A program made the translations under genes and the position numbers. A model generated the notes under the pieces. The model searched no databases. It worked only from the letters and a program-made list of their open reading frames with translations, and was not told where the DNA came from. From Bacteroides intestinalis DSM 17393 (GTDB lineage Bacteria > Bacteroidota > Bacteroidia > Bacteroidales > Bacteroidaceae): a stretch of 64,000 bases of DNA. The stretch lies in NCBI RefSeq assembly GCF_000172175.1, contig NZ_ABJL02000008.1, positions 1,922,001 through 1,986,000 of the forward strand, read 5' to 3'. Shown piece after piece: positions 43,032-53,720 of the stretch. The first letter of the stretch is position 1, and the number at the start of each line of letters is the position of its first letter.

Positions 43032-43913
43032 CTATTTATTTGTCAATACAATACTAACTGGATAATGGTCGGAAATTCCTTCCAAACGTTCGACTACCCC
43101 CAATATACACCGATGCATCAATGAGGGAGAAACCAAAATATAGTCCAAACGCGAACGCAAATCTGGTAGTCGCTCATCTTCCACTTTCCAACGATAACGG
43201 AAAGCAGAAGGATGTGTCATCCGTTTTTCAGCCGGACGTACCAAACGTCCAATCGGATCATCCATTCCAGCAGCCAAAAATGATGAAATAACAGACAAGT
43301 CGAATTTTCCATCATTCAAATTATTATAAGCTGGTCGAGAAGCATCCCCCCGTTTAATATTTCTAATCCATGTTTTATGAGTTATTATCTCGTCAGCATC
43401 CAATGGAGATATTGCATTGAAATCTCCTGCCACAAAATAATCTTCCAGTTTCAAGCTATCCACATAGCTAATAATCATTTTAGCCTCCTTTTGACGAAAT
43501 TTCCAGTCGAAAGGACTCAGATGAGTGGCTATCACATCAATCCCTGCTGTACGTACATGCAACATTCCATGCCAGAATCCTTCCATACGCCTGCATACTA
43601 CTTCAATAGGTGTTTTAGACATAACCCCCAACGGATACCCATCCTCTTTCTGTAAAGCTGTATGCATATAACCACATAGATTTCCTAAAATCTCCAAATC
43701 ATGAGCTTTAAATCCCACTAATTCTGTAAGCACCAAGATATCAGCCTCATTTTCCTTAGCCCACTCCACAAATCTTTCATATCGTAAGGAGTCTTTATCA
43801 AAACCGTCCCAAATATTATAAGACGTAATTTTGGTCTCTTGCCCACTTACCGAAAGGGAAATACCCCAAAATAAAAATAATAATAAAAACTTCGGTAATC
43901 TTATTTGTTTCAT
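43032..43913 (-). CDS. Endonuclease/exonuclease/phosphatase family protein, secreted
   Basis: A 293-aa protein with a signal peptide (about 1-25). EEP-fold markers are ITSYNIWDG (about 28-36), the catalytic Glu in LVLTELVGF (about 60), VIATHLSPFDW, VAGDFNAISPLD (about 165-176), RLDYILVS and GISDHYPVSIVL near the C-terminus. Members hydrolyse phosphodiesters or phosphomonoesters, including in lipids and glycans. In this locus it suggests a phosphate-containing or lipid-linked glycan substrate. It is 10 bp after the GH127 gene and 7 bp before the GH20 gene. Confidence 0.85.
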   Translation of the reverse strand: MKQIRLPKFLLLFLFWGISLSVSGQETKITSYNIWDGFDKDSLRYERFVEWAKENEADILVLTELVGFKAHDLEILGNLCGYMHTALQKEDGYPLGVMSKTPIEVVCRRMEGFWHGMLHVRTAGIDVIATHLSPFDWKFRQKEAKMIISYVDSLKLEDYFVAGDFNAISPLDADEIITHKTWIRNIKRGDASRPAYNNLNDGKFDLSVISSFLAAGMDDPIGRLVRPAEKRMTHPSAFRYRWKVEDERLPDLRSRLDYILVSPSLMHRCILGVVERLEGISDHYPVSIVLTNK

Positions 43914-43923
43914 AATATATATT

Positions 43924-45759
43924 CTATTTTAAGTGTCCTTTTTTCACATCCAAAGTTCGAGGAATCCACACACGATACCTCACTTGCTTATCCCAAGTGT
44001 TGCCTGCTGATGCAAAATCGCAAAAAGAAATGTTGCGGTACATGCCAACTCCTTCCAAATCTGTACCGACGGTTACCGGCACCTTCAAACGCATCCATGC
44101 AAAGCCAGGAACCGAATCCACCTCCGCCTTCACAATGCCGTCTTCACTGTCAACAACTAAAGTCTCATCCACAAAACCGTCATTGAATCGACTGTCACGT
44201 GCCAACACAATCGGCCCCCTGACTATAGCTTGCATCTGATTTTGTTCCAATAACCTGGCAGGCATATCCAGAATAATTTGAATATGATCTCCTTTCTTCC
44301 ATTTGCGAGTAATAGCATGATAAGTTCCGGGACAAATATCTTTCAATTCTTCTCCGTTCAAAGTAATTACGGTCTGTGCACTCCAAACCGGTACACGCAA
44401 GTGTAAACCAAAAACATTCTCCTTTGTAACATCTATCGTAATATCTATCACATTTGACACAGGATATGTAGTATGTTGTTTGACAAGAACCTTATTATGT
44501 CCATTTTCCAAAGAAGCGGACATGTCTCCATAATAGTTTACATAAACTTCATTTCCCATTTTTTTTACTGCAAAATCGGGTATCAGTGCAAAAGCTCTCG
44601 GACCATTGGCATTACAACAATTAATATGCATACCACACTGTTCTTCTCCTTCGCAACGATGCCCTTCCATGGGACTGTACTTTGCAATTTGAGAAGCATC
44701 ATCCTTCAGGGCAGCCATTAATGCATTATAAAGGCTTTTCTCAATCTGGTCCGCATAAAAAGGATTTCCGGTCAGCGCCAGCAATTTGTCACACAATTGT
44801 ATCCAAGTAAACGTAACACAGGTTTCCATCGTATGATACGTAGGGGAAGTTTGATATTTTCGTCCGCTATACCAAGATTCAAAAGCACTCCCCGAACCGG
44901 CTACGTTAATTTCAGTATTTGCTATATCATTCACCGTTTTCTGCACAGCATCCAAATATGCGGCATTGTGCGTCACCTTGTAAAGTTCAAGCAAACCAAT
45001 ATAACAGGACATCATTTCATAAGCCTTTTGTCCATTTTCAGGCGAGAACCAGTCGAAAGGATGTGGAAAACGAGCTGCAACAGGTACTCCGTTAATTGCT
45101 TTCGTTATAAGCTGTGGTCCTTCAGGTGTTTCCCATTGAGCAACGATATATTTAGCAAACTGCAAATATTTATAGTCGCCGGTATACTTATATAAATACA
45201 TTACCGGCTCGAGAATGGAACTGCTTGCCATTCCATAGTAATTGCCTGTGGTTACAATATTCGTTCCACCTTCTCCAACTTGGGTCATCAAATGGTCTAT
45301 AACTCTGCATGCTGCATTCAGCGCTTGTTTTTCTCCTGAAATTTCATACCAAGAAAGCAATCCCAATGTAGTATATTTCCGTCCCCAAATGTCCCAACTT
45401 TTAAGTTGGGCATCCAGGCGATAATTTCCTATATATCCATCTGGTTGTTGAGTACTTATTATGTCATCCACACTCTTTTTAATCTTGGCATATAGCGCCA
45501 CACTATGATTATAACGATAGGAAGCAATCGCTCCTTGCACCCACTTACCCCAAAATTCCGTCTGCCACGATGCCGTATCATTTTTCGTCCGAAAAGGAGC
45601 AGTCAAATGATCAACATCCTGCAACTGTACACGAGTCCTTATACAATCCTCTATGCGCCCCCCTACATATCCTCCAATCTGCACACTCTCCATCTTCAAC
45701 TTTGTCTGAGCATAAAGTGACGAAGTGAATAAAAAAAACAATATTATCAGTTTCTTCAT
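43924..45759 (-). CDS. GH127 (DUF1680) family glycoside hydrolase
   Basis: A 611-aa secreted protein with a signal peptide at about 1-18. It has the (alpha/alpha)6 barrel of GH127, with YETHTVAH-type helices, TYHTMETCVTFTWIQL (about 312-327), and the Cys-containing active-site segment CGMHINCCNANGPRAF (about 376-391), in which conserved Cys residues hold zinc and act as nucleophile. Known members act on beta-L-arabinofuranosides or on acidic deoxy-xylose. It ends in a beta-sandwich (about 415-600). It lies 15 bp after the surface lipoprotein gene and 10 bp before the EEP gene. Confidence 0.85.
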   Translation of the reverse strand: MKKLIILFFLFTSSLYAQTKLKMESVQIGGYVGGRIEDCIRTRVQLQDVDHLTAPFRTKNDTASWQTEFWGKWVQGAIASYRYNHSVALYAKIKKSVDDIISTQQPDGYIGNYRLDAQLKSWDIWGRKYTTLGLLSWYEISGEKQALNAACRVIDHLMTQVGEGGTNIVTTGNYYGMASSSILEPVMYLYKYTGDYKYLQFAKYIVAQWETPEGPQLITKAINGVPVAARFPHPFDWFSPENGQKAYEMMSCYIGLLELYKVTHNAAYLDAVQKTVNDIANTEINVAGSGSAFESWYSGRKYQTSPTYHTMETCVTFTWIQLCDKLLALTGNPFYADQIEKSLYNALMAALKDDASQIAKYSPMEGHRCEGEEQCGMHINCCNANGPRAFALIPDFAVKKMGNEVYVNYYGDMSASLENGHNKVLVKQHTTYPVSNVIDITIDVTKENVFGLHLRVPVWSAQTVITLNGEELKDICPGTYHAITRKWKKGDHIQIILDMPARLLEQNQMQAIVRGPIVLARDSRFNDGFVDETLVVDSEDGIVKAEVDSVPGFAWMRLKVPVTVGTDLEGVGMYRNISFCDFASAGNTWDKQVRYRVWIPRTLDVKKGHLK

Positions 45760-45774
45760 ATAAAAAACATATCA

Positions 45775-46863
45775 TTATTTAAAAATCATATTTCTCACTT
45801 CCATTTGCACATTGGCAACACTTCCGAAATCTAGTCTCAAATGATCTCCCGCATTGCCCCAACCGGCCTTTTTAATTATAGCCGAATAATCATAAGAAAA
45901 TGTAGTCCATTCTTTAGCGGCAGGTACCGTTACTACTTGCTGATAAGGTCCGGGTGCTTGTCCACGGGGCATAAAGAAAATCTGAAAACTCATCTTCTTA
46001 GTAGATTTATAACGAAATACGAGCGTAGTACCTCTCGGTTGCTGTGCCAGTTTTGTATAGACATAAGGATCATTGCCTGACGTCATTATTGTATACTCGT
46101 TCTTCATCGGAGTATTATAAGTCAATGTCATCATATTGAGAGTTCCATAATAAGAAGAAAGTATATATTCAGCACCCGGTATAACTTGATCTTCCTGCGT
46201 TAGTAATGGAGTAATTGTCACTGTTTGAGAAGCAGATTGGTTACCATCCTCCTTATTTACAGCATAAATCGTAATGTCAACGGGTTTCTCAATAGCCAAA
46301 TTGGTAATGTTTTCCGATTTTGTTTCCGTTGCATCAAATCTGACTTCCTGTTCTTTATGAGTTTTATCAATATAATTCAACACCAATTCCACCCCTACAT
46401 TCGTCTCATTAGTCCAACTAACAGTAGCACCTTCACTAATGGGCTCCACATTCACAGTACTAATTACATAATCCTTCGCTTCACTCTTATCTTTGGGTAT
46501 TCCCTTCACAGTTATCGGTTCTGAAACAGTACCATCATACCCACAAGCAACCAGTGTAAACTCATATTCATCAATGTCAGTAAAACCTCCAACAATAGCT
46601 CTCACTCTCTTGGGGTCCTCAGGAGCAGTACTAAACTTACTTATTTTCTTTTTCAGCACCTTGCCTTCTTTGGTTTGGTAAGATACTAACGTATAGTAAT
46701 AATTATCATTTTCCGGTTTGTCCCAACTAAAAATGACAGAAGCAACAAAAGGCTCGCACTGGGCATTGCGGATAGGTTCTAAAGAAATAAGATTCTCATG
46801 AGCATCATCACATCCCCATACCCCAAAAGATATGAATATCAGAAACAATATATGTTTTTTCAT
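45775..46863 (-). CDS. Surface glycan-binding lipoprotein candidate
   Basis: A 362-aa lipoprotein with signal and lipobox (VWGC; Cys at about 18). Two fibronectin III-like domains (about 30-125 and 128-215; SVIFSWDKPENDNYYYTLVS) are followed by a C-terminal beta-sandwich (about 225-360) that may bind glycan. It is encoded directly after the second SusD gene in the same operon, the place of surface glycan-binding proteins in such loci. It would sit outside the cell and help capture the polysaccharide. The family name is uncertain; the role rests on position and domain type. Confidence 0.75.
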   Translation of the reverse strand: MKKHILFLIFISFGVWGCDDAHENLISLEPIRNAQCEPFVASVIFSWDKPENDNYYYTLVSYQTKEGKVLKKKISKFSTAPEDPKRVRAIVGGFTDIDEYEFTLVACGYDGTVSEPITVKGIPKDKSEAKDYVISTVNVEPISEGATVSWTNETNVGVELVLNYIDKTHKEQEVRFDATETKSENITNLAIEKPVDITIYAVNKEDGNQSASQTVTITPLLTQEDQVIPGAEYILSSYYGTLNMMTLTYNTPMKNEYTIMTSGNDPYVYTKLAQQPRGTTLVFRYKSTKKMSFQIFFMPRGQAPGPYQQVVTVPAAKEWTTFSYDYSAIIKKAGWGNAGDHLRLDFGSVANVQMEVRNMIFK

Positions 46864-46899
46864 ACAAAATATTTCATTTTTAAATTATACAATAAGTTT

Positions 46900-48699
46900 T
46901 TACCAATTTGGATTCTGCCAGTTTTCACCGGTAAATTTCTGCATTTTAGAAACTTCAGACTGTTTAATAGGATAAAGCAGATATTTCTCAGCACTCGTAC
47001 TTCGAGAAGGTAACTTAATGCGTTCATAAGAAAAGCCATTGCCAGAACGTGTAATTTTCATACCAGTAACAAAACCATCTGTCTCAGAAAGTATCTTCCA
47101 ACGACGTACATCAAAATAACGATGTCCCTCAAAAGCCAGCTCTACACGGCGCTCGTTACGGTAGCGTATTTCAAACTGATCTTTAGTCAATCCCTCTGGC
47201 AAAGCAGGCATACCTACACGTTCTCTCACTTTATTCACCGCTTCCCGAGCTGTCATACCTGAAACCTCAACGTCAAGACCAGCACTCTGGTAAGCCGCTT
47301 CAGCAAAATTTAAATAAAGTTCGGCCAAACGGAAAATACGTACAAAACCATCGGCACTAGTAGAAGTATTTGATTTATAATTATTGTATTTCCGCAGATA
47401 ATATCCTGTACGAGTGTAACGTACATCAGTTACTTTTTCAGAAATGCCACAATTACCACCTACGTAAGTTTCCACTTTCTTGGCTGTATTATCCAAATAG
47501 CGAGTAGCACCATTATAGTAAATGGAAGCATAAAAACGTGGGTCCCTATTTTCATACGGATACTCTGGATCATAAGAAGATGCCGTATTAAGAATAGGAC
47601 GCAAATGTTCAGCATCCTGATAACCCAAGATAGGCTGTGTACCATCTATCATCTCGTAACAGTCCACCAATTCTTGTGAGGGACAAGAGCCTGCCAATTC
47701 CATACCTTCTTGCATAGGAGTACCGGCATATTTCCAAATAGCAAGCCGCTTGGTAGATTCCAAAATAGTCTCTTTATCCATAGAACGACTAGGATCAGAA
47801 CGGGTAATGAAATAATTTTCATAAACATTTTGTGCCAATGTCGGATCAGGCACAATGGAATAAAGTTCCAAGCCATGGGATAAACATTGATCAAGTGCAT
47901 TTTTAGTTATCTGTGCTGCCTTCTCCCATGTATATGAACTATTTCCTCCACCATTAAATAAAGGACTTGCGGCATAAAGAGCAGTCTCTGACTCTATAGC
48001 ATAAGCTACGGCACGTGTCAATTGCCCACGTTGTCCATCATCTATCTGCCAACGAAAACCGACAGTAGATCCCTCAGACTCTGCAGTTTTCAGAGCCTCC
48101 TCACATTCTGAGATGATAAAATCAGCACATTCCTCAAATGTGGCACGCCTATCAGATGAAAAATCATGGGTTACTTCATAAGGTGTATCCATCAAAGGTA
48201 CTCCACCGTAGAGCTTAACAAGTTGTAAATAATAAAAAGCACGTGCTACACGCACCTGAGCAATCCATCCATTTTTCTCTACAACATCAAAGTGATAGGT
48301 AGCTACTTTAGGATCATTAATATTGATCAAGAATGTATTGCACCGGCGTATTCCCTCAAAATAATGACTCCATGGATCCATACAATAAGAAGTCATAGGG
48401 TTATACTCCGGAGTGGTATATCCTTTATACCAATCGGAAACAATGCCACTTTGTGCGTCGGAAGCATCATGAGCTTCATCACAAAAAGATGCTAAAAAAG
48501 GCATCACACTTGTCCCATAATCCAAAGAAACTTTGGGCATATAGTTAATACAGTTACTATAGTAGCTGACTGTTCGCTCATAACGTCCGAAAATGTCTTG
48601 CATAGCCACACGTCCGTCATTGTCAATATCAAGGTCGGCACACGAAAAAGCTGTAAATACTACAGCAATCGCCGTAAATAATTTCGCTATTTTTTTCAT
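46900..48699 (-). CDS. SusD-like outer-membrane glycan-binding lipoprotein (second pair)
   Basis: A 599-aa SusD/RagB protein. The lipoprotein signal is VFTAFSC (Cys at about 20). The helical TPR-rich body has GWIAQVRVARAFYYLQLVKL (about 138-157), SusD-specific blocks (LYGGVPLMDTPY) and a C-terminal RYRNERRVELAFEGHRYFDV (about 523-542). It caps the SusC pore and binds the oligosaccharide. It lies 13 bp downstream of susC2 and belongs to a tandem of two SusC/D pairs in this locus. Confidence 0.93.
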   Translation of the reverse strand: MKKIAKLFTAIAVVFTAFSCADLDIDNDGRVAMQDIFGRYERTVSYYSNCINYMPKVSLDYGTSVMPFLASFCDEAHDASDAQSGIVSDWYKGYTTPEYNPMTSYCMDPWSHYFEGIRRCNTFLININDPKVATYHFDVVEKNGWIAQVRVARAFYYLQLVKLYGGVPLMDTPYEVTHDFSSDRRATFEECADFIISECEEALKTAESEGSTVGFRWQIDDGQRGQLTRAVAYAIESETALYAASPLFNGGGNSSYTWEKAAQITKNALDQCLSHGLELYSIVPDPTLAQNVYENYFITRSDPSRSMDKETILESTKRLAIWKYAGTPMQEGMELAGSCPSQELVDCYEMIDGTQPILGYQDAEHLRPILNTASSYDPEYPYENRDPRFYASIYYNGATRYLDNTAKKVETYVGGNCGISEKVTDVRYTRTGYYLRKYNNYKSNTSTSADGFVRIFRLAELYLNFAEAAYQSAGLDVEVSGMTAREAVNKVRERVGMPALPEGLTKDQFEIRYRNERRVELAFEGHRYFDVRRWKILSETDGFVTGMKITRSGNGFSYERIKLPSRSTSAEKYLLYPIKQSEVSKMQKFTGENWQNPNW

Positions 48700-48712
48700 A
48701 TTCTATAGCTGA

Positions 48713-51700
48713 TTAAAAAGTAAGATTTACTCCAAAATTAAAAACTCTGTATTGCTGAAAGGTTCCCAAATTTGCAATTTCCGGATCAATATACTTGGAA
48801 CGCATATTGTCAATTGTAAAAAGGTTCTGTCCGGAAAGAGAAATACGGATTCTCTGTGCCATTACTTTCTGTGAGATATGCACAGGTAAAGTATAAGCAA
48901 TTTCAGCATTCTTTAGCCGTAAATAAGAGGCATCCATAATAAAGAAGCTATTAGGCTGATGATTCGTGGATTCCTTTAATGAAAGTGCAGGATAAGTTAT
49001 TGTTTCTCCATTGTTCCAGCGTTCTTCAGTCCAGGCATTCAAATGTATATCATTAAAAACACCCTGATAGGCCGATTCGTAAGCTCCTACTCCTTCAATG
49101 ACAGTAGTAACTTTACCTGCTCCCTGGAACATAAAGTTTAATTCCCAGTTTTTAAACCTCAATCCACCGGAAAGGTTGTAATATTGACGAGGATATTTAC
49201 TATATCCAACAGGAGCTTTATCCTTTTCATCAATTACTTTATCTCCGTTCAAGTCTTTATAAATAAAATCGCCCACACGAGGGGTTCCAAAAGCATAGCT
49301 CAAGCCACTTTTTTCCAACTCGTCCCTAAAGTTAAACATACCATTACCGTTACTATAATCTATAATATATCCCCAATATTGTCCACGACTATAACCTTGT
49401 GTCTTATAAGGATAAGTATAGCCTACGTTTTCGGCTTCCATTACGTCAATCACTTTATTTTTGTTATAACTGAAAGCTCCTCCCAGATAGAATGACCAGT
49501 GCTTGTTTAACAACTTACTATACATGGCAGAAAGTTCAAATCCTTGATTTTCCATACGCCCTTTGTTCAGTTTTGGGTAATTCTCCAAAGCAATACCTTG
49601 ATATTCGGGTACTAATTCCCCACTGCTGACAAGCATATTGTCACAAATGGATTTATACCAGTCAAAAGATACAGTAAGCCCCTTGAAAAACCCTAAATCA
49701 AAACCATAGTTTTGTTTTTTCATCTTCTCGGCTGAAAGCAAAGGATTTCCTTTCAAACCTTCATTACCTTTTACGTCCATATAATCTTCATAGAGCATTC
49801 GTGCATTTCCCAATTGGTCATTAGCTGTCACTCCATAAGAAATACGCAGTTTCAAAAGGTCTAGCCATCGCAAATGTTTCAAAAATTTTTCATCCGATAC
49901 AATCCATGAAACAGAAATGGACGGAGTAACCATGTAGCGATGATTCGGATGAAACTGCTCGGAACCGGAATAGCCCAAATCCGCTTTCACAAAATAACGT
50001 TCTTTATACCCGTAAGTAGCACTTCCACCTATACTTCTGCGTTTATAAGGCAGCATCTGTGCACCTTGTAAACTTTCGGTCTCCAGTTGCTGATAAAAAA
50101 TATAAGCCAAAGCAGAAATACTATGTGCACCAAACATATGATTATAATTGGCATTAGCATAAAGATTCAAATTATAGTAGGATGTAGAATTTTTAGCATA
50201 TTGCAAAGCCGAATTTGTATTGGTACCTTTCAATATAAAATTCAAGTCAGTCGGATCACCATTCATCACATAACGTTCAAAATCCTGTGTAGTTTTTGTC
50301 TGATTGGCTGAATTAGTCTGATATGCCATCAGTCCTGTCACACTAAGACCTTTCACTAACATTCCTAAATCGGCTGTCAGTCCTGCCTGAGCATTAATAT
50401 TTGTTACAAGATTCTTTATATATCCCGATCTGTTCAACATTCCGTAAACCGGTGTCTTTTCACTATCATGAGTAACAACCTGACCACCATTCTCCAGAAG
50501 ATTACCATCAGCATCAATACTAGGCGTTAAAGGACCATACATCGTTGGCGGGAGATTAAAAATATGATTATAAATATCTGCATTCGCATAACCAGTAGTT
50601 TTATTTAAGTTAATATTACCACTCAAACGCATAAAACCACTCAAATAATCATTAATCTTCACATCTATATTAGATCGGAAATTAAAGCGGTCATTCTTGG
50701 GAGTCGGGTCATACTTAGTAGTCGCTTCATCAGCAGTCTTGAAAGGCAATGATTGATGCATATAGTTTATGTTAGAGTAGTAGCATACCCGTTCGTTTCC
50801 TCCTCGCACACTTACTCCAGCTCTAGTCATCCACGTTACAGGTCGTATGAATTGATCATACCAATTATTATCAGGATATGCAACATTGTCCCCTCGTTCA
50901 TAATGCTCCATCTGTTCTTTCGTAAACTGTGAATACGAACCAAGTCCATCGTTTACTCCAGCCTCATTTCTCATCCGGGTATAGTTGGCTGCATTCACAA
51001 AAAGAGGTTTACGTGTAGTCTGCTGTAATGATTGGTCAAAACTCACATTAACTTTTGCTTTTCCTACCAGGCCTCGCTTAGTCTTAATAGAAATCACTCC
51101 ATTAGCACCTTGTATTCCATAAATCGCAGTAGTGGAAGCATCTTTCAAAACAGTAACAGATTCTATTTCATCCGGTGTAATATAAACATAGTTCACATTA
51201 GGACTAATTACACCATCTATAAGAATCAACGGCTTAACTCCGTTAATGGTAGAAAGCCCCCGTACCAACAAAGTAATAGCATTAGAGGTAGAACTCTTGG
51301 TACCCTGTCCCAACTCAGCATCTTTTTCCATAGTAATCATCCCGGAGAATCGTCCAGCAAAAGTTTTTCCCAAGTTCGATTCGGGAGATTTGTCCAATAC
51401 TTCTCCACTAACGGTGGACACTGCACCAGTCAATGCACGCCGGGAAACAGTAAGATATCCTAAATCTATTTTTTCATCCAAAATTTCAGAACTCCCTTGT
51501 AAAACTATATTTTTTTCACGAGCAGCTCTTTCTACGGAAATCTTTCTATTTACAAACCCTACATACGAAACTGTGAGATATTTACTTCCATCTTTAAGTT
51601 CAATATTATAAGCACCATTTTGATCTGTTAAGAATTCATCCCCGTCTTTTTCTGATTTTATCTGTACTCCAGGTAAAGGATTACCTGTCTCATCCAATAC

Positions 51701-51805
51701 AACTCCTTTTAATTGTACCGGTACAATTATCTCGTGTGCTGCAAGTTGAGGAATACAAAGACCTAAATATCCGCAAGCCAGCCATATTGCAATTTTATTT
51801 TTCAT
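48713..51805 (-). CDS. SusC-like TonB-linked outer-membrane transporter (second pair)
   Basis: A protein of about 1030 aa. The signal peptide is MKNKIAIWLACGYLGLC (start at 51805 chosen over 51814). The carboxypeptidase-like domain (about 35-115) has GVVLDETGNPLPGVQIKS. The plug (about 125-260) has RGLSTINGVKPLILIDGV, then a large barrel ending in NFGVNLTF. In place of the usual EEVVVVGYGxQ TonB box it has IDLGYLTVSRRALTG. It imports oligosaccharide together with the SusD encoded 13 bp downstream. Second in the tandem of two SusC/D pairs. Confidence 0.93.
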   Translation of the reverse strand: MKNKIAIWLACGYLGLCIPQLAAHEIIVPVQLKGVVLDETGNPLPGVQIKSEKDGDEFLTDQNGAYNIELKDGSKYLTVSYVGFVNRKISVERAAREKNIVLQGSSEILDEKIDLGYLTVSRRALTGAVSTVSGEVLDKSPESNLGKTFAGRFSGMITMEKDAELGQGTKSSTSNAITLLVRGLSTINGVKPLILIDGVISPNVNYVYITPDEIESVTVLKDASTTAIYGIQGANGVISIKTKRGLVGKAKVNVSFDQSLQQTTRKPLFVNAANYTRMRNEAGVNDGLGSYSQFTKEQMEHYERGDNVAYPDNNWYDQFIRPVTWMTRAGVSVRGGNERVCYYSNINYMHQSLPFKTADEATTKYDPTPKNDRFNFRSNIDVKINDYLSGFMRLSGNINLNKTTGYANADIYNHIFNLPPTMYGPLTPSIDADGNLLENGGQVVTHDSEKTPVYGMLNRSGYIKNLVTNINAQAGLTADLGMLVKGLSVTGLMAYQTNSANQTKTTQDFERYVMNGDPTDLNFILKGTNTNSALQYAKNSTSYYNLNLYANANYNHMFGAHSISALAYIFYQQLETESLQGAQMLPYKRRSIGGSATYGYKERYFVKADLGYSGSEQFHPNHRYMVTPSISVSWIVSDEKFLKHLRWLDLLKLRISYGVTANDQLGNARMLYEDYMDVKGNEGLKGNPLLSAEKMKKQNYGFDLGFFKGLTVSFDWYKSICDNMLVSSGELVPEYQGIALENYPKLNKGRMENQGFELSAMYSKLLNKHWSFYLGGAFSYNKNKVIDVMEAENVGYTYPYKTQGYSRGQYWGYIIDYSNGNGMFNFRDELEKSGLSYAFGTPRVGDFIYKDLNGDKVIDEKDKAPVGYSKYPRQYYNLSGGLRFKNWELNFMFQGAGKVTTVIEGVGAYESAYQGVFNDIHLNAWTEERWNNGETITYPALSLKESTNHQPNSFFIMDASYLRLKNAEIAYTLPVHISQKVMAQRIRISLSGQNLFTIDNMRSKYIDPEIANLGTFQQYRVFNFGVNLTF

Positions 51806-51856
51806 GCAAATCATTATTTAATACTTTTCAAGGTTATTATACTTTTCCTTATTATA

Positions 51857-53698
51857 TTACCATCCGGGATTTTGCCATTTATCTCCGGTCACTGCTTCCA
51901 TACGATTTACCTCATCTTGGGGAAGTGGCAGTAGCAAATCTCTATTCTGAGCACCTCCGCGCTCTTTGGTCCAAATATTGTAACGCTCATAAGCAAATGT
52001 TCCATCCTCTTTTGGGGTGATCTTCATACCGGTGAGCCATGTACAAGTCTCACGTAAATCTCCATCTGTTTTCTGCCACCGACGCAAATCAAAATAACGT
52101 ATTTCTTCCCAAGCTAATTCTACACGACGCTCGTTCTTTATACGAAGCAATAGTTCATCTTTATTCAAACCTACCGGTAAAGCTGGCATTCCTACTCTAT
52201 CACGCACAACATCAGCCGCAGCTTTTGCTTCAGCCATATGTCCACTCTCAGCCGCAGCTTCGGCTAAATTCAGGTAAATTTCAGCTAAACGGAAAAACTT
52301 CCATGGTATCAAACTTCCCTGATTAGTGGCACTCATTTTAGGAACCACCGTTTTACAATGATAATATCCTGTACGTGAACGAGTACGATCACTTGGGTCT
52401 AAGCTTATATGATGCCTACCACCTTCATAAATATCCACGTTCCATATTTTTCCATTATCCCAAACAATCTGATCACCATTACACAAAGCTGTTTCGTGTA
52501 AACGCGGATCACGATTCACATATGGATTATTAGGATCATATAATGTATTGTTGATATTATAATTAGGTTGTAAATGTCGTTCATCCAAATAAGGTTTATT
52601 CAAATTCAATACTGGTTGTCCATCTAGTGTTTCAAATGCATCGACTAGTTCCTGTGTGGGGCACGTTGCACATTTAAACGTATTATCCATGCCACAGCCA
52701 ATATAACCAATGTGCCAGATATGATGCTGTATAGATCCCATAGTTCCAGTTTTAGCATGCTGCCAAATGGTTTCTTTATCACGTGGTGTAACAGCATAAT
52801 CGGCAGCAGAAGCTACGATTTGTCTGAATGCCGCTCCTTTTCCATCACCATATGTATTGATATCAGTACATGTCGTAAAAAGTTCATAACCATTCTCTGT
52901 CAACGCCTTTAAAGCTGCTGCATTTATTTGGTATGCTTCTTCCCAATAATCATTTCCTTCATTGAAAAGAGGACTTGCCGCTACCAGACTCATACGCGAT
53001 TTAATAGCCCAAGCCAAAGCTTTAGTAGTGCGCATTGCTTCAGATTTGGTAGTTACTCTCCACGGCAACTCAGCGCAAGCAATGCCTGCATCACAATCCT
53101 TTATGATAAATTCAACTACCTCATGAACGGGTAAACGTTTTAAGCCAGAAAAGTCTGCATCAAAAGCAGCAGTAGTTTCCAATACCGGAATCTTTCCAAA
53201 CCAACGAACTAGTTCTGAATAGAAGAAAGCGCGCAACACACGTGCTTCTGCTCTATAACGTTCGCGTTCTTGTTCACTATTAACAGCTGCATTATCAATA
53301 ATTTCCAAGAATTGATTGCATAAGTATATTTGATTCCATGATTTAGCCCAATAAGCCCCATTATTACTTGACGATTCGCCACTCATATCACGTACCGGAT
53401 GAGAACTTGCATTTCCTACTCCGTTATATATTTTGGCTATTCGAGTATTCTGCCCATCATCAGAACTCCATCCATCATCACTAGCAGCAACGAGCAACGT
53501 TTCAAAGTGATGACTGGTATATCCTTTTAGTGGAACATTATTATAACAAGAGTTCAGCAAAGCTCCCACTTTATTCGGATCTGCCACAATCTCTTCCATC
53601 GTCAATGAACCATCAGGAGCTATATCTAGCACATCTACACAAGAAGAAAACAATCCAATCGTGGTAAACAAAGACAATATAATTACATTTAATTTCAT
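51857..53698 (-). CDS. SusD-like outer-membrane glycan-binding lipoprotein (first pair)
   Basis: A 613-aa SusD/RagB protein with lipobox LFSSC (Cys at about 20). TPR-like helices include YRAEARVLRAFFYSELVRWF (about 148-167); a SusD block FFRLAEIYLNLAEAAAESG (about 464-482) and the C-terminal NERRVELAWEEIRYFDLRRW follow. It binds the glycan at the cell surface together with SusC1, whose gene is 22 bp upstream. It is somewhat longer than the second SusD, suggesting that the two pairs bind different parts of the glycan. Confidence 0.93.
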   Translation of the reverse strand: MKLNVIILSLFTTIGLFSSCVDVLDIAPDGSLTMEEIVADPNKVGALLNSCYNNVPLKGYTSHHFETLLVAASDDGWSSDDGQNTRIAKIYNGVGNASSHPVRDMSGESSSNNGAYWAKSWNQIYLCNQFLEIIDNAAVNSEQERERYRAEARVLRAFFYSELVRWFGKIPVLETTAAFDADFSGLKRLPVHEVVEFIIKDCDAGIACAELPWRVTTKSEAMRTTKALAWAIKSRMSLVAASPLFNEGNDYWEEAYQINAAALKALTENGYELFTTCTDINTYGDGKGAAFRQIVASAADYAVTPRDKETIWQHAKTGTMGSIQHHIWHIGYIGCGMDNTFKCATCPTQELVDAFETLDGQPVLNLNKPYLDERHLQPNYNINNTLYDPNNPYVNRDPRLHETALCNGDQIVWDNGKIWNVDIYEGGRHHISLDPSDRTRSRTGYYHCKTVVPKMSATNQGSLIPWKFFRLAEIYLNLAEAAAESGHMAEAKAAADVVRDRVGMPALPVGLNKDELLLRIKNERRVELAWEEIRYFDLRRWQKTDGDLRETCTWLTGMKITPKEDGTFAYERYNIWTKERGGAQNRDLLLPLPQDEVNRMEAVTGDKWQNPGW

Positions 53699-53720
53699 AC
53701 TGTTCTATTTTTCATTATAC

